Below are positions 29,005 to 37,428 of a DNA stretch of 64,000 bases, piece after piece (within the stretch, counting starts at the first letter, position 1; each line of letters starts with the position of its first letter). The translations under genes and the position numbers were made by a program. Under the pieces are notes generated by a model. The model had not been told where the DNA came from and made no database searches. It was given only the letters and a program-made list of their open reading frames with translations. This DNA comes from Cylindrotheca closterium (lineage: Eukaryota > Bacillariophyta > Bacillariophyceae > Bacillariales > Bacillariaceae): the NCBI GenBank assembly GCA_933822405.4, contig CAKOGP040000402.1, positions 1 to 64,000 on the forward strand. The letters are read 5' to 3'.

Positions 29005-29760
29005 ATGCGAAGCAATGACCCGTATGTTTCATTCACCGCAGCTGTTAAGCAGGGCACCCTTTGGCGTATCAATGAATTGCTGGATAATGGTAGAGTTGAC
29101 GTCAATCTCAGCCACCCTGCGATGGGTAACGGAAAGACTGCATTGCATGTGGCATCTGAAAATCACCAGTCAGGGGTTGCGCTGCTGCTGTTGGATCGAG
29201 GAGCCGATATTACTGCCATGGACGACTCGGGAAATACGGCGTTGCATTTATGTACACCTGCAATTGCTCGGCTCTTATTACGCCGAGGCGCTTTTATAGA
29301 AGAAAAGAATGACGATGGATTGACGCCGTTGTTATTGGCCTGTAAACAGTGGAATGTGCACATGTACAATTTCTTTCTTGATGAAGGTGCGGATGTGAAC
29401 ATGAAGGACAACGAGGGCAATGCACCATTGCACTATGCATGCAGCGGAAATCGTACTGACGGTGCACAGATATTCTTAAATCGAGGTGCGGATATGAATG
29501 CAACCAATAGAACAAATCTGACACCACTGCATCATGCATGTCAACATGGTTGTTCAACTGTCGTAAGCCTCCTGTTGGATAGAGGTGTGGATGTGGAAGC
29601 AAAGACGATAAACAAAATGACAGCATTGGATCTTGCATGTCACAATAATCATTTTCAAGTCGTCTGGCTGTTGATATCTCGATTTCCATGGCTTGTTCTT
29701 GGTCGACCGAGCCCTGCTGCTGCCGAAACACAGAAGAAGAAGAAGCAACGGCTTTGCTGA
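29005..29760 (+). CDS. Ankyrin-repeat protein, 7 repeats, with basic tail ending in Cys
   Basis: Single exon, 251 aa, the shortest intact member. It begins MRSNDPYVSFTAAVKQGTLW with a first repeat ending NGRVDVNL. The third repeat (TALHLCTPAIARLLLRRGA) is missing about seven residues. The last two repeats are nearly identical to those of the gene at 30473 (LHHACQHGCS.VVSLLLDRG). The cap is HFQVVWLLISRFPWLVLGR and the end is a KKKKQRLC tail. It lies in tandem with 30473, same strand, with homologous 5' flanks. Protein-binding adaptor; partner unknown. Confidence 0.88.
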   Translation: MRSNDPYVSFTAAVKQGTLWRINELLDNGRVDVNLSHPAMGNGKTALHVASENHQSGVALLLLDRGADITAMDDSGNTALHLCTPAIARLLLRRGAFIEEKNDDGLTPLLLACKQWNVHMYNFFLDEGADVNMKDNEGNAPLHYACSGNRTDGAQIFLNRGADMNATNRTNLTPLHHACQHGCSTVVSLLLDRGVDVEAKTINKMTALDLACHNNHFQVVWLLISRFPWLVLGRPSPAAAETQKKKKQRLC

Positions 29761-30472
29761 CGATAACAGGTGGTGTAGTTTTGAATCCGTGGATTGCTTA
29801 TTCCTTTCGGGGGAGAAGGGGCGGCCCATCTGTCTCGTGTTCAGCAGTGACAGGATCTGGTATTGCAGATGTTTCGATGCTGAGGTAGATTGACTATACT
29901 GCCTTGTCCTCCATTAGCATAGTACATGTAATATATTTTTAAAAATATATCAGTGTAAGACCCTACGATACTGCAATGAGTATTCCTAGTTTTGCTGCAC
30001 TCGTGTCTATTGCAGCTCTTGTTTGATTTCCGCTAGGATGGCGATCAGAAAACACAAAAGCAATAATGATGCTTTGTCTCCACAATGAAATCTGCAGTGT
30101 GATGATTTCAGTCGTATCAGTCAGTTTAGAATGGGGTATAGGGTATAGGTGCGCCTGATCACGGGGAGATAGGCGGGGGAATTGAGGAAGAATCTTGGCA
30201 GAAATATCAATCTACAGTATGATAACGTCAATCTACCGGTATTAGCGCACGCCACGATAGTCGGAATGGGGGCGAGTTGTCGGGGATGCCGAATAGCGGG
30301 GAGCAACACATCGTATGTTCGTAATTCTTATGATTTCACATCATCATATATATCTGCTCTTGCTGCTTGTAACTGTTCCTTACGGCACCATCATTCAAGA
30401 GAGCGCATACAAAGAACCCGCCAAATTTCGCACGTTTGCACTTTTACTTTTGCGTATCCATTCTGCGTGAAA
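29761..30472. other. Spacer between tandem ankyrin genes
   Basis: Contains a perfect 20-bp palindrome ATATATTTTTAAAAATATAT at 29931-29950 and flank blocks shared with 28720-28790. An in-frame open stretch from 30182 precedes the next gene, but the collinear paralogue starts at the equivalent of 30473. The last 70 bp carry the family leader. Confidence 0.55.
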
Positions 30473-31429
30473 ATGGAAGCCTTGTTTGAATTATTCTTCG
30501 AGGCTGCCAAGGGAGGCGACAGATTCCGTATCAAAGAATTTCTGGACAGTGGTGACATAGATGTCAATTACAACAGCTATAGGGTTCATGAAGGAGGGAC
30601 TGCATTCAATGCGGCATGCGCCCATGGTCATTTACAGGTTGCGCGGTTGTTGTTGGCTCGAGGTGCCGATATCAATGCAAAAGATCGCTCAGGAAATACG
30701 GCCTTGCATTCGGCATGTTATGACGGTGCACGTCAGACTGCTCGTTTTTTGATACGCCGGGGTGCTTCATTAGAAGAGAAGAATGATGATAGATCTACGC
30801 CATTGCATTTGGCCTTTTCCAACCATCCGTATGAAATGGCCCAACTTTTGTTAGACAACGGTGCCGATGTGAACACCAAGGATAACAAGGGCAATACACC
30901 ATTGCATACCATATGCGAAGGTTCTGCACCTAGATGGGTTCAGAGTCTGTTGTGCCAAGGTGCTTCTCTGGAAGAAAAGAATCGTGACGGATTTACGCCA
31001 TTGCAAATCGCCTGTTTCAATGGTGATTTCGCCGTGTCCCAAGTCCTTTTAGAAATCGGCGCGGATCTGAACATCACGGACGGTGAGGGCGGTACACCAT
31101 TGCATTATGCATGCAGCAATGAGCGTCCTGATATTGCACAGCTGTTATTGGATCGAGGTGCGGACGTGAATGCAACGGGTGACACAGATCAGACACCACT
31201 GCATCATGCATGTCAACATGGTTGTTCAGAGGTCGTCAGCCTCCTGTTGGATAGAGGTGTGGATGTAGAAGCAAAGACGAAGAACAAAATGACAGCCCTG
31301 GATCTCGCATGCTACCATAATCATTTTCAAGTCGTCTGGTTGTTAATATCTCGATGTCCATGGCTACTTCTGGATCGATTAAGCCTTGTTGCCGAAACCC
31401 GGGAGAAAAAGAAGCCACGGCTCTGTTGA
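30473..31429 (+). CDS. Ankyrin-repeat protein, 9 repeats, with basic tail ending in Cys
   Basis: Single exon, 318 aa from MEALFELFFEAAKGGDRFRI, chosen over the ATG at 30182 because the paralogue at 20667-21623 has exactly this start and length. Nine ankyrin units follow in the same order as that paralogue, with about 70% visible identity. The cap is altered (HFQVVWLLISRCPWLLLDRL) and the tail reads KKKPRLC. It has no signal peptide or other domain. Its nearest relatives lie about 9 kb away on the opposite strand (20667) and next door (29005, last two repeats), so it may be a mosaic. Adaptor function inferred. Confidence 0.9.
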   Translation: MEALFELFFEAAKGGDRFRIKEFLDSGDIDVNYNSYRVHEGGTAFNAACAHGHLQVARLLLARGADINAKDRSGNTALHSACYDGARQTARFLIRRGASLEEKNDDRSTPLHLAFSNHPYEMAQLLLDNGADVNTKDNKGNTPLHTICEGSAPRWVQSLLCQGASLEEKNRDGFTPLQIACFNGDFAVSQVLLEIGADLNITDGEGGTPLHYACSNERPDIAQLLLDRGADVNATGDTDQTPLHHACQHGCSEVVSLLLDRGVDVEAKTKNKMTALDLACYHNHFQVVWLLISRCPWLLLDRLSLVAETREKKKPRLC

Positions 31430-31598
31430 CGGTAGCGTCTGGTGTAATTTAGGAGACTTGGATTGCTTTTCTCTCTTGAAAAAGACAGAAACGACCAAGT
31501 TGTTTTGTTTTCAATAAAAGTACAAGATCTGTTAGATGATTAGTGTAGTAAAAATATAAAATACAGTATTGGCATTCTTTAAAATCGGCTGAGTCGCT

Positions 31599-33341
31599 CT
31601 ATATGGTAACAGCTGCCTCGGCATCGCTTTTCCCAGATTTCTTGACAGGACTTTTTTGTGAATGGTCTTCGTCGTTATCGTCGTCGTCTGATAAGGTCTG
31701 TTCCTCCTCACCACCCTTTTCTTGCTTTCGCTTGTTGTCCCGAAATCGTTTCGAGCGAATCCGACCCAACTCTCGTTGTCGCTCCTTTTTTTCCGCATCC
31801 GTCTCTTGCTTTAGTTTGTCACGATGCCGTTGCGATCGAGCTCGTTGTAGTTCTCGTTGTCGCTCCTTCTTTTTTTCTTCAGATAGTTCTTGTTGGACGG
31901 GAGTAGAATTGTCTTGTTTTTGCTTTTTGGCACGAGGAGTTGGGGAGACTTTCCGTTCTGTTTGCTTCTTCTCTTCGTCTGCGAGCTTGGGGTTTCCAGC
32001 AGTACTCTCACTGGAGGCGGCTGGCTTTGTAGTCTCTTGTGATGGTTCCGCCGTGTCGTCGTTGTCGTTGTCTTCTTCTTCTTCTTGTTGCTGTTCCGTC
32101 CGAGCCCGTTTCGCTGGTAGAGTAATGCCCTGCTGTTCTTCCTGCTTCTTCCGTTTTTGGTTGTCTCGAAAACGCTGGGAACGACTTTTATTCAGCTCCC
32201 GTTGATGTTCCCTCTTGGCCTTTTCTGCTTCATCCTTGGTATCTTGCTTTTGCTTGTCACGATGACGTTGGGACCGAATTCGTTGGAGCTCTCGATGCCG
32301 TTCCTTCTTTTCTTCTTCCGTCAGCTTGGGTTTTGCCGCCACCACCTCACCACTAATTTTCGCTTTGTACTGTTTGGCTCGAAACCGTTGCATTCGAATC
32401 CGTCCCTGTTCACGCTGTCGTTGTTTTTTTTCTTCTTCTGTGAGCGTGGGCTTATCGGGCATAGAATAAGGATCGGTCGCGGCAGAAGCGGAATCATCAT
32501 TCCCATCATCCTTGGATGATGATTCGTCTTCGGTTCTTGCACGCTTGGCGGCTGGAGGATCACCACCCTGTTCCTCTTGCGTTTCGCGATTTTGTTCATT
32601 GTCTCGAGATCGTTCGGAACGAATGCGATCTAGTTCTCGGTGTCGCTCCTTTTCCTCTTTTTGCCTGGCACGAAAGCGTTTCATTCGAATGCGGCCTAGT
32701 TCTCGTTGACGTTCCTTCTTTTCTTCATCGGTCAAGCTGAGCTTGCTGGCAGCGGAAGTGGCAGAAGCAGTCTCGTCCTCTGGATCATTATTGTTATTTT
32801 GATTATTATTCTTTTGTCCTCCTTCCTCCCTAGCTTGGTCTTGCTTTTTCAATTGCTTTTGTCGATCACGAAATCGTTTGGACCGAAGCCGACCCAGTTC
32901 CCGTTGGCGTTCTCTCTTTTCCTCTTCGGTCAAGATTGGTTTTTTGGTATCGTCATCACTGTCATTTCCATCATCATTCGTTCCTTGCTTTTGCTGTTTC
33001 TTGGCTTCGTCTAGCTTTTGTTTGTCCCGAAATCGCTGCATGCGAACTCGAGCCAGTTCTCTTTGACGTTGTTTCTTCTCGTCATCCGTCTCTTGTTTCT
33101 GTTTGTCTCGATACCGTTGGGATCTCATTCGACCAAGATCTCGTTGGTGTTCCTGCTTTTTCTCTTCCGTGATTGGCTTCTTGTTTGTAGTTGTATTCGT
33201 ATCATCCTCTTCATCGTGATCATCATCATTATTATTATTATTATTATTGTCGTTCTCGTTGTTCGATGTCAAGGAGGCTGCAGTAGGCTTGAAGGCTTCT
33301 CCTCCAGGTGACATTTTGCAAGGGTATTGGCATGCAATCAA
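31599..33341 (-). CDS. Protein with ten repeats of a basic RQRELxRIRSQRxRDKQK motif
   Basis: Single exon, 580 aa (an in-frame ATG at 33314, MSPGGEAFK, is an alternative start). Ten copies of a roughly 25-residue unit, EEKKxRQRELGRIRSKRFRD-type, are spread through the protein, separated by acidic or Asn/Asp-rich low-complexity linkers (an NNNNNNN run near the N-terminus) and by two AAKRART / PAKRART motifs that look like nuclear localisation signals. Each unit is strongly helical and basic, slightly like a bZIP basic region but without a leucine zipper. A multivalent nucleic-acid-binding nuclear protein is the best inference. I know no named family with this repeat. Confidence 0.8.
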   Translation of the reverse strand: MIACQYPCKMSPGGEAFKPTAASLTSNNENDNNNNNNNDDDHDEEDDTNTTTNKKPITEEKKQEHQRDLGRMRSQRYRDKQKQETDDEKKQRQRELARVRMQRFRDKQKLDEAKKQQKQGTNDDGNDSDDDTKKPILTEEEKRERQRELGRLRSKRFRDRQKQLKKQDQAREEGGQKNNNQNNNNDPEDETASATSAASKLSLTDEEKKERQRELGRIRMKRFRARQKEEKERHRELDRIRSERSRDNEQNRETQEEQGGDPPAAKRARTEDESSSKDDGNDDSASAATDPYSMPDKPTLTEEEKKQRQREQGRIRMQRFRAKQYKAKISGEVVAAKPKLTEEEKKERHRELQRIRSQRHRDKQKQDTKDEAEKAKREHQRELNKSRSQRFRDNQKRKKQEEQQGITLPAKRARTEQQQEEEEDNDNDDTAEPSQETTKPAASSESTAGNPKLADEEKKQTERKVSPTPRAKKQKQDNSTPVQQELSEEKKKERQRELQRARSQRHRDKLKQETDAEKKERQRELGRIRSKRFRDNKRKQEKGGEEEQTLSDDDDNDEDHSQKSPVKKSGKSDAEAAVTI

Positions 33342-33893
33342 GCTAGAGTATGGAACGATGATTAGTATGTGCTTGTGCTCGATATGGAACGGATGGGATT
33401 GAGTCGATATTTGTGTGTTTTCTCACACCGACGTGCAGTATAATATGATGGATGTAATGAATTATTAATAATTGCGGCGCAATACTGTAATATTTTATTA
33501 TACTTTAGTATCACGATCGTGACGGCAACGTTTTGTGGTGTTACGTTGCTGCGTGGTGTCAACCAAAATTTTACTCGGAGGAGTCCAACCAGGAGGCACG
33601 GACAGACTCTAGGCGGACACACTGACAGACCATAGCCATCCAAACCGAAAAATGAACGACGATCAGAAGAATATGAAAGATCACAACAAACATTCACTCG
33701 TCCCAAAGCCAAACGTGTGTCTCATCACAACCAACCAAATCTCGTTTATTTCCTCATTACATGCATTCATTCCTAGTCCAATAATCCAATAATCCAATAT
33801 ACGCAATACACACACACACACACACACTCACACACACATACCACAGATCAGTGCAAATAATACACATATACATCAACAACAACAAATAATATA
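33342..33893. promoter_or_regulatory. Divergent promoter region with CA microsatellite
   Basis: Between the minus-strand RQREL gene and plus-strand EFL1. A (CA)n tract with one interruption occupies about 33808-33838, just upstream of the EFL1 start. No gene otherwise. Confidence 0.55.
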
Positions 33894-36800
33894 ATGGCTT
33901 CGATATTCTTGCCACCCGACCAGACTCGTCTGGTGACGATTGCCGCCCACGTCGATCACGGCAAGACGACCTTGGCGGACAGTCTGATTGAAAGCAATGG
34001 GATCATTAGCGAACGATTGGCGGGGACCTTGAGATATCTCGACTTTTTGGACGAAGAACGACGGCGTGGGATTACCATGCGGGCGTCGGCGATTGGACTC
34101 AAGCATCGGTATCTGTCGCCCACCAAAAAGCAAGACTCCTCGACGCAAAAGGCACCCTTTTTGGATTTGGTCGTTCATCTGTTGGATTCGCCCGGTCACA
34201 CGGATTTTTCGACCGAAGTTTCTTCGTCCTTGCAATGTTGCGATGGTTGCTTGTTGGTGATTGATGCTGTGGAAGGAGTTTGTGCGAGAACCCATCAAGT
34301 GATTCGAGAGGCTCATTTGCACGAGTTGGTACCAATTTTGGTCATCAACAAGGTTGATCGACTGTGTACTGGCCTATGTCTGACACCGACAGAAGCCTAT
34401 TTGAGATTGCGAGGATTGATTGAAACTGTCAATGCAACCTGTGCGGCCATGCTCAATTCGAAACAAGCCGAAGACAAACAGGATGTGACAAACAACAACA
34501 ACAACAAAAACAGCAACAACAACAACAACAATAATAATAATTCTGATACACCAATGACACCGGAAGAAGAACATTGGACCTTTGAACCATCCAAAGGAAA
34601 CGTGGTCTTTGCGAGTGCCTTGTATGGTTGGGGATTTACAGTTCCGTCTCTGGCACGATCGTTGTTTCGGTCCAAAACAGTATCAATAAAACCAGTTGCT
34701 TTGAAGCAGTGTCTGTTTGGGGATTTCAAATGCAAGGAGGGAGACAAAAAAGTACTCAAGTGGAAACATGATTCTTCCGACGATCCGCTCTTTGCACAAT
34801 ATGCCTTGCAGCCAATTTGGGAAATCTACGAAGGGGTTGCGACCGCAGCTGTATCCGCTGGAATTGGGACCTCTTTGTTTGCCGATGGCCGCATCCTTTC
34901 CAACAACAACAACAACAACAACACATCGGCAGGGAAACAACCATCCAAAATCAAGGCGGATACACCGGGTATGGATCAAGTCTTGGAGATTGCCCAGATT
35001 GGAAGTACGAGCAAAGGCACGGGGACTCCAATGCCCTCCACTTACCAAGAAATGGATGCCGTTTTGGCAAAGATTGGAGCTTCCTCGGAAGAAGCTGTGC
35101 TTAGGTTGATTATGCGAAGGTATCGGCCCTTGAGTAATACTGTTTTGGATGCTGTGTATGAAATCTTGCCCTCGCCCGCCATGGCCGCCAGCAAGGTTCG
35201 TTCGCGAGCATTGGCATTGGCCAATCCAAAAATGGAACAAGAAGGAATGGAACCCAATCCTACCGCCACCACGGCGTTGCAAGAGATTCGATCGGCGGTC
35301 GAGGCCTGCAATGCTTCGGTAGATGTGCCTGCAGTAGCCCACATTTGTAAATTCATGGCGGTCGATCGGAGCGTCATTCGGGATCCACAACTGGGAGATG
35401 AGGAAAAGAGTGTCATTTTGGGCTTGTCGCGTGTATTGAGTGGTACCCTCAAGACAGGATCGGACTACTATGTCATGGGACCCAAACATGCCAAGAATGT
35501 TTCTTCGGAAGAGCAAAAACGACAAATTCGATTGTATCTCTTAATGGGATCCTCCTTTTTACTTGTGAAGGAAGTTCCTGCCGGTCATTTGTGTGCCATT
35601 CAGAATTTGGATGACCTACAACTCAAGACGGCTACCATATGTGAGAGTCCATACGGGATGCCACTGCAAGGATTTGATAGTGGGATCCGTCCCTTGGTCA
35701 AGGTCAATGTGGAATCGGTGGATCCGGCAGATACCTATGTGTTGGAACATGGTTTGGTCAAACTCAGTTCGGCGGATTCGGCCGTGGAAATTACGGCGAC
35801 TGCCAAGGGAGAACGAATTCTGGCGTGTCTGGGAGAGATCCACCTGGAACAATCCATTTTGGATTTAAAGAATATCTACTGCGAGAGGAATATTGAATTG
35901 CGAATATCCGACCCCATTGTGGAATTTGGAGAGACGACTACTTGGTTTGAGGATGAATTGGATTTTGGAAACTTTTTGGAGCGATCATCTGCCCCACTAC
36001 GACAATCGACCATTCCACCTTACAATGAAGAAGAAGGCTTGGAGTTTGCCTTGCACGGGCGATCACGGGCCATCTTGTCGGGACGAGCGGCAGCAATAAG
36101 TCTTCGTGTTGTCCCTTTACCAAATTCAATCTACGTGGCACTGCAGTCGAAAAAGCTAGTGGAGGAAGAATGCAAGGATGATTTGCTGGTCATGGCAAAG
36201 GCGCTGGGGTTAAATGGTGCCAACATGGATCCGTCTGCCATATTTGAAGCGTTGAGTCAATCACTCTGTACGAGTGATGAATCTGGCAATGCTCTTGTTG
36301 AGAGCAAGGCGCTCATTGCTGGGGATACAATCAAGGCCGTTGTCTCGGATGCCGGAGAGATTCATGTCGCAAAAAAAGACGTCCTTGTTTCCCCAGAGGA
36401 AGAGCCCACTGTGGCACCAGATACTCCAGCTACCCAAGCCTTCAAGGAAGTTAGTTCACAAATTCGCAAGCTTGGCTTTGAGGCAAGTTCAAATCCAATT
36501 GAGATGGATTCGAATGATTCTGGTGCTGTGGAGATGTGGAAAAAACAGATGCGTCATTCAGCGATAGCTGGATTCCAAATGGCGGTGCGGGCTGGGCCAA
36601 TCTGCGAAGAACCAGTTCGTGGTATCCTGGTGGTCATTGAAGGTGTCGAAGTTGCTCTGACAAAATCACCAGATGACGAATCCTACAAACCAGCCAAACT
36701 GATGACTAGTGGTATGGTAGCATCTGCAATTCGATCGGGTATTCGTGGAGCTTTGCTCACTCGACCATCGAGGCTCTTGGAGAGGCATTTCCGATTGACC

Positions 36801-37220
36801 CTGCATTCGTCCTTGGAAGCGTTAGGGTCGCTATATTCGGTGCTATCGCGAAGACGTGGAAAGGTGTTGAATGACTCCATGGTAGATGGAACTGATCTAC
36901 TTGAAATATCTGCAGCTTTGCCTCATGCCGAATCCTTTGGTCTCGCACCAGAACTCTTTCGTCAATCCAGCGGACAAGTCACAGCACCCGAGCTTGTGTT
37001 TTCTCATTGGGAAAGATTGGACGAAGACCCATTTTGGGTTCCCACCTCATTGGAAGAGCGCGAGGACTTTGGGGAAAACCTCCAGAACGGTGACATCTCA
37101 ACAGGAATGAGCAACATAGCTCTGAACTACATTCGAAAAGTCCGGGCGCGGAAAGGGCTGGTGGTAGATTCAATTAGAACAGTTGAGGCAGCTGAAAAGC
37201 AAAGGACTATGAAGAGATAA
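33894..37220 (+). CDS. EFL1: Elongation-factor-like GTPase 1 (60S subunit maturation, eIF6 release)
   Basis: Single exon, 1108 aa. EFL1/Ria1 is the cytosolic EF-2-like GTPase that, with SBDS, evicts eIF6 from pre-60S ribosomes. The translational GTPase motifs are intact: G1 AHVDHGKT (18-25), the switch-I segment RRRGITM (57-62), G3 DSPGHTD (98-104) and G4 NKVD (152-155). Domain II (SRVLSGTL) and the C-terminal EF-G IV/V-like parts (HFRLTLHSSLEALGSLYSVL, RRGKV) follow. As in EFL1 rather than EF-2, long inserts occur: an Asn run in the insert at about 200-220 and another at about 337-343, encoded by CAA/AAC/AAT tracts. There is no diphthamide-loop signature typical of EF-2. The opening MASIFLPPDQTRLVTIAAHV is close to the usual start of the family. 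Confidence 0.92.
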   Translation: MASIFLPPDQTRLVTIAAHVDHGKTTLADSLIESNGIISERLAGTLRYLDFLDEERRRGITMRASAIGLKHRYLSPTKKQDSSTQKAPFLDLVVHLLDSPGHTDFSTEVSSSLQCCDGCLLVIDAVEGVCARTHQVIREAHLHELVPILVINKVDRLCTGLCLTPTEAYLRLRGLIETVNATCAAMLNSKQAEDKQDVTNNNNNKNSNNNNNNNNNSDTPMTPEEEHWTFEPSKGNVVFASALYGWGFTVPSLARSLFRSKTVSIKPVALKQCLFGDFKCKEGDKKVLKWKHDSSDDPLFAQYALQPIWEIYEGVATAAVSAGIGTSLFADGRILSNNNNNNNTSAGKQPSKIKADTPGMDQVLEIAQIGSTSKGTGTPMPSTYQEMDAVLAKIGASSEEAVLRLIMRRYRPLSNTVLDAVYEILPSPAMAASKVRSRALALANPKMEQEGMEPNPTATTALQEIRSAVEACNASVDVPAVAHICKFMAVDRSVIRDPQLGDEEKSVILGLSRVLSGTLKTGSDYYVMGPKHAKNVSSEEQKRQIRLYLLMGSSFLLVKEVPAGHLCAIQNLDDLQLKTATICESPYGMPLQGFDSGIRPLVKVNVESVDPADTYVLEHGLVKLSSADSAVEITATAKGERILACLGEIHLEQSILDLKNIYCERNIELRISDPIVEFGETTTWFEDELDFGNFLERSSAPLRQSTIPPYNEEEGLEFALHGRSRAILSGRAAAISLRVVPLPNSIYVALQSKKLVEEECKDDLLVMAKALGLNGANMDPSAIFEALSQSLCTSDESGNALVESKALIAGDTIKAVVSDAGEIHVAKKDVLVSPEEEPTVAPDTPATQAFKEVSSQIRKLGFEASSNPIEMDSNDSGAVEMWKKQMRHSAIAGFQMAVRAGPICEEPVRGILVVIEGVEVALTKSPDDESYKPAKLMTSGMVASAIRSGIRGALLTRPSRLLERHFRLTLHSSLEALGSLYSVLSRRRGKVLNDSMVDGTDLLEISAALPHAESFGLAPELFRQSSGQVTAPELVFSHWERLDEDPFWVPTSLEEREDFGENLQNGDISTGMSNIALNYIRKVRARKGLVVDSIRTVEAAEKQRTMKR

Positions 37221-37428
37221 TTGCGTCCGTCGGGACGAATTCGATCACGTCCCATGAGATACTAGAGCTAGTGCAGGCATTCAGTTTTGAACAAAATGTT
37301 AGGGCGAGGATACGAAAATTTCGCCTCTCGTCGCTTTTGTACTAGACCGCTGCAACCACAGCCAGAAATGAAAATTTCAGTCTCAAACGAATGTGACAGT
37401 ACTCGTTTTATCCATCCATACTGTAATA

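Noticed and set aside
29931..29950. Perfect AT palindrome as a mobile-element end or terminator
   Set aside because: A 20-bp AT-only palindrome is expected by chance in AT-rich spacers; no partner or target duplication was seen.
34683..35525. 280-codon minus-strand frame inside EFL1
   Set aside because: Antisense to intact EFL1 coding sequence; no recognisable domain.
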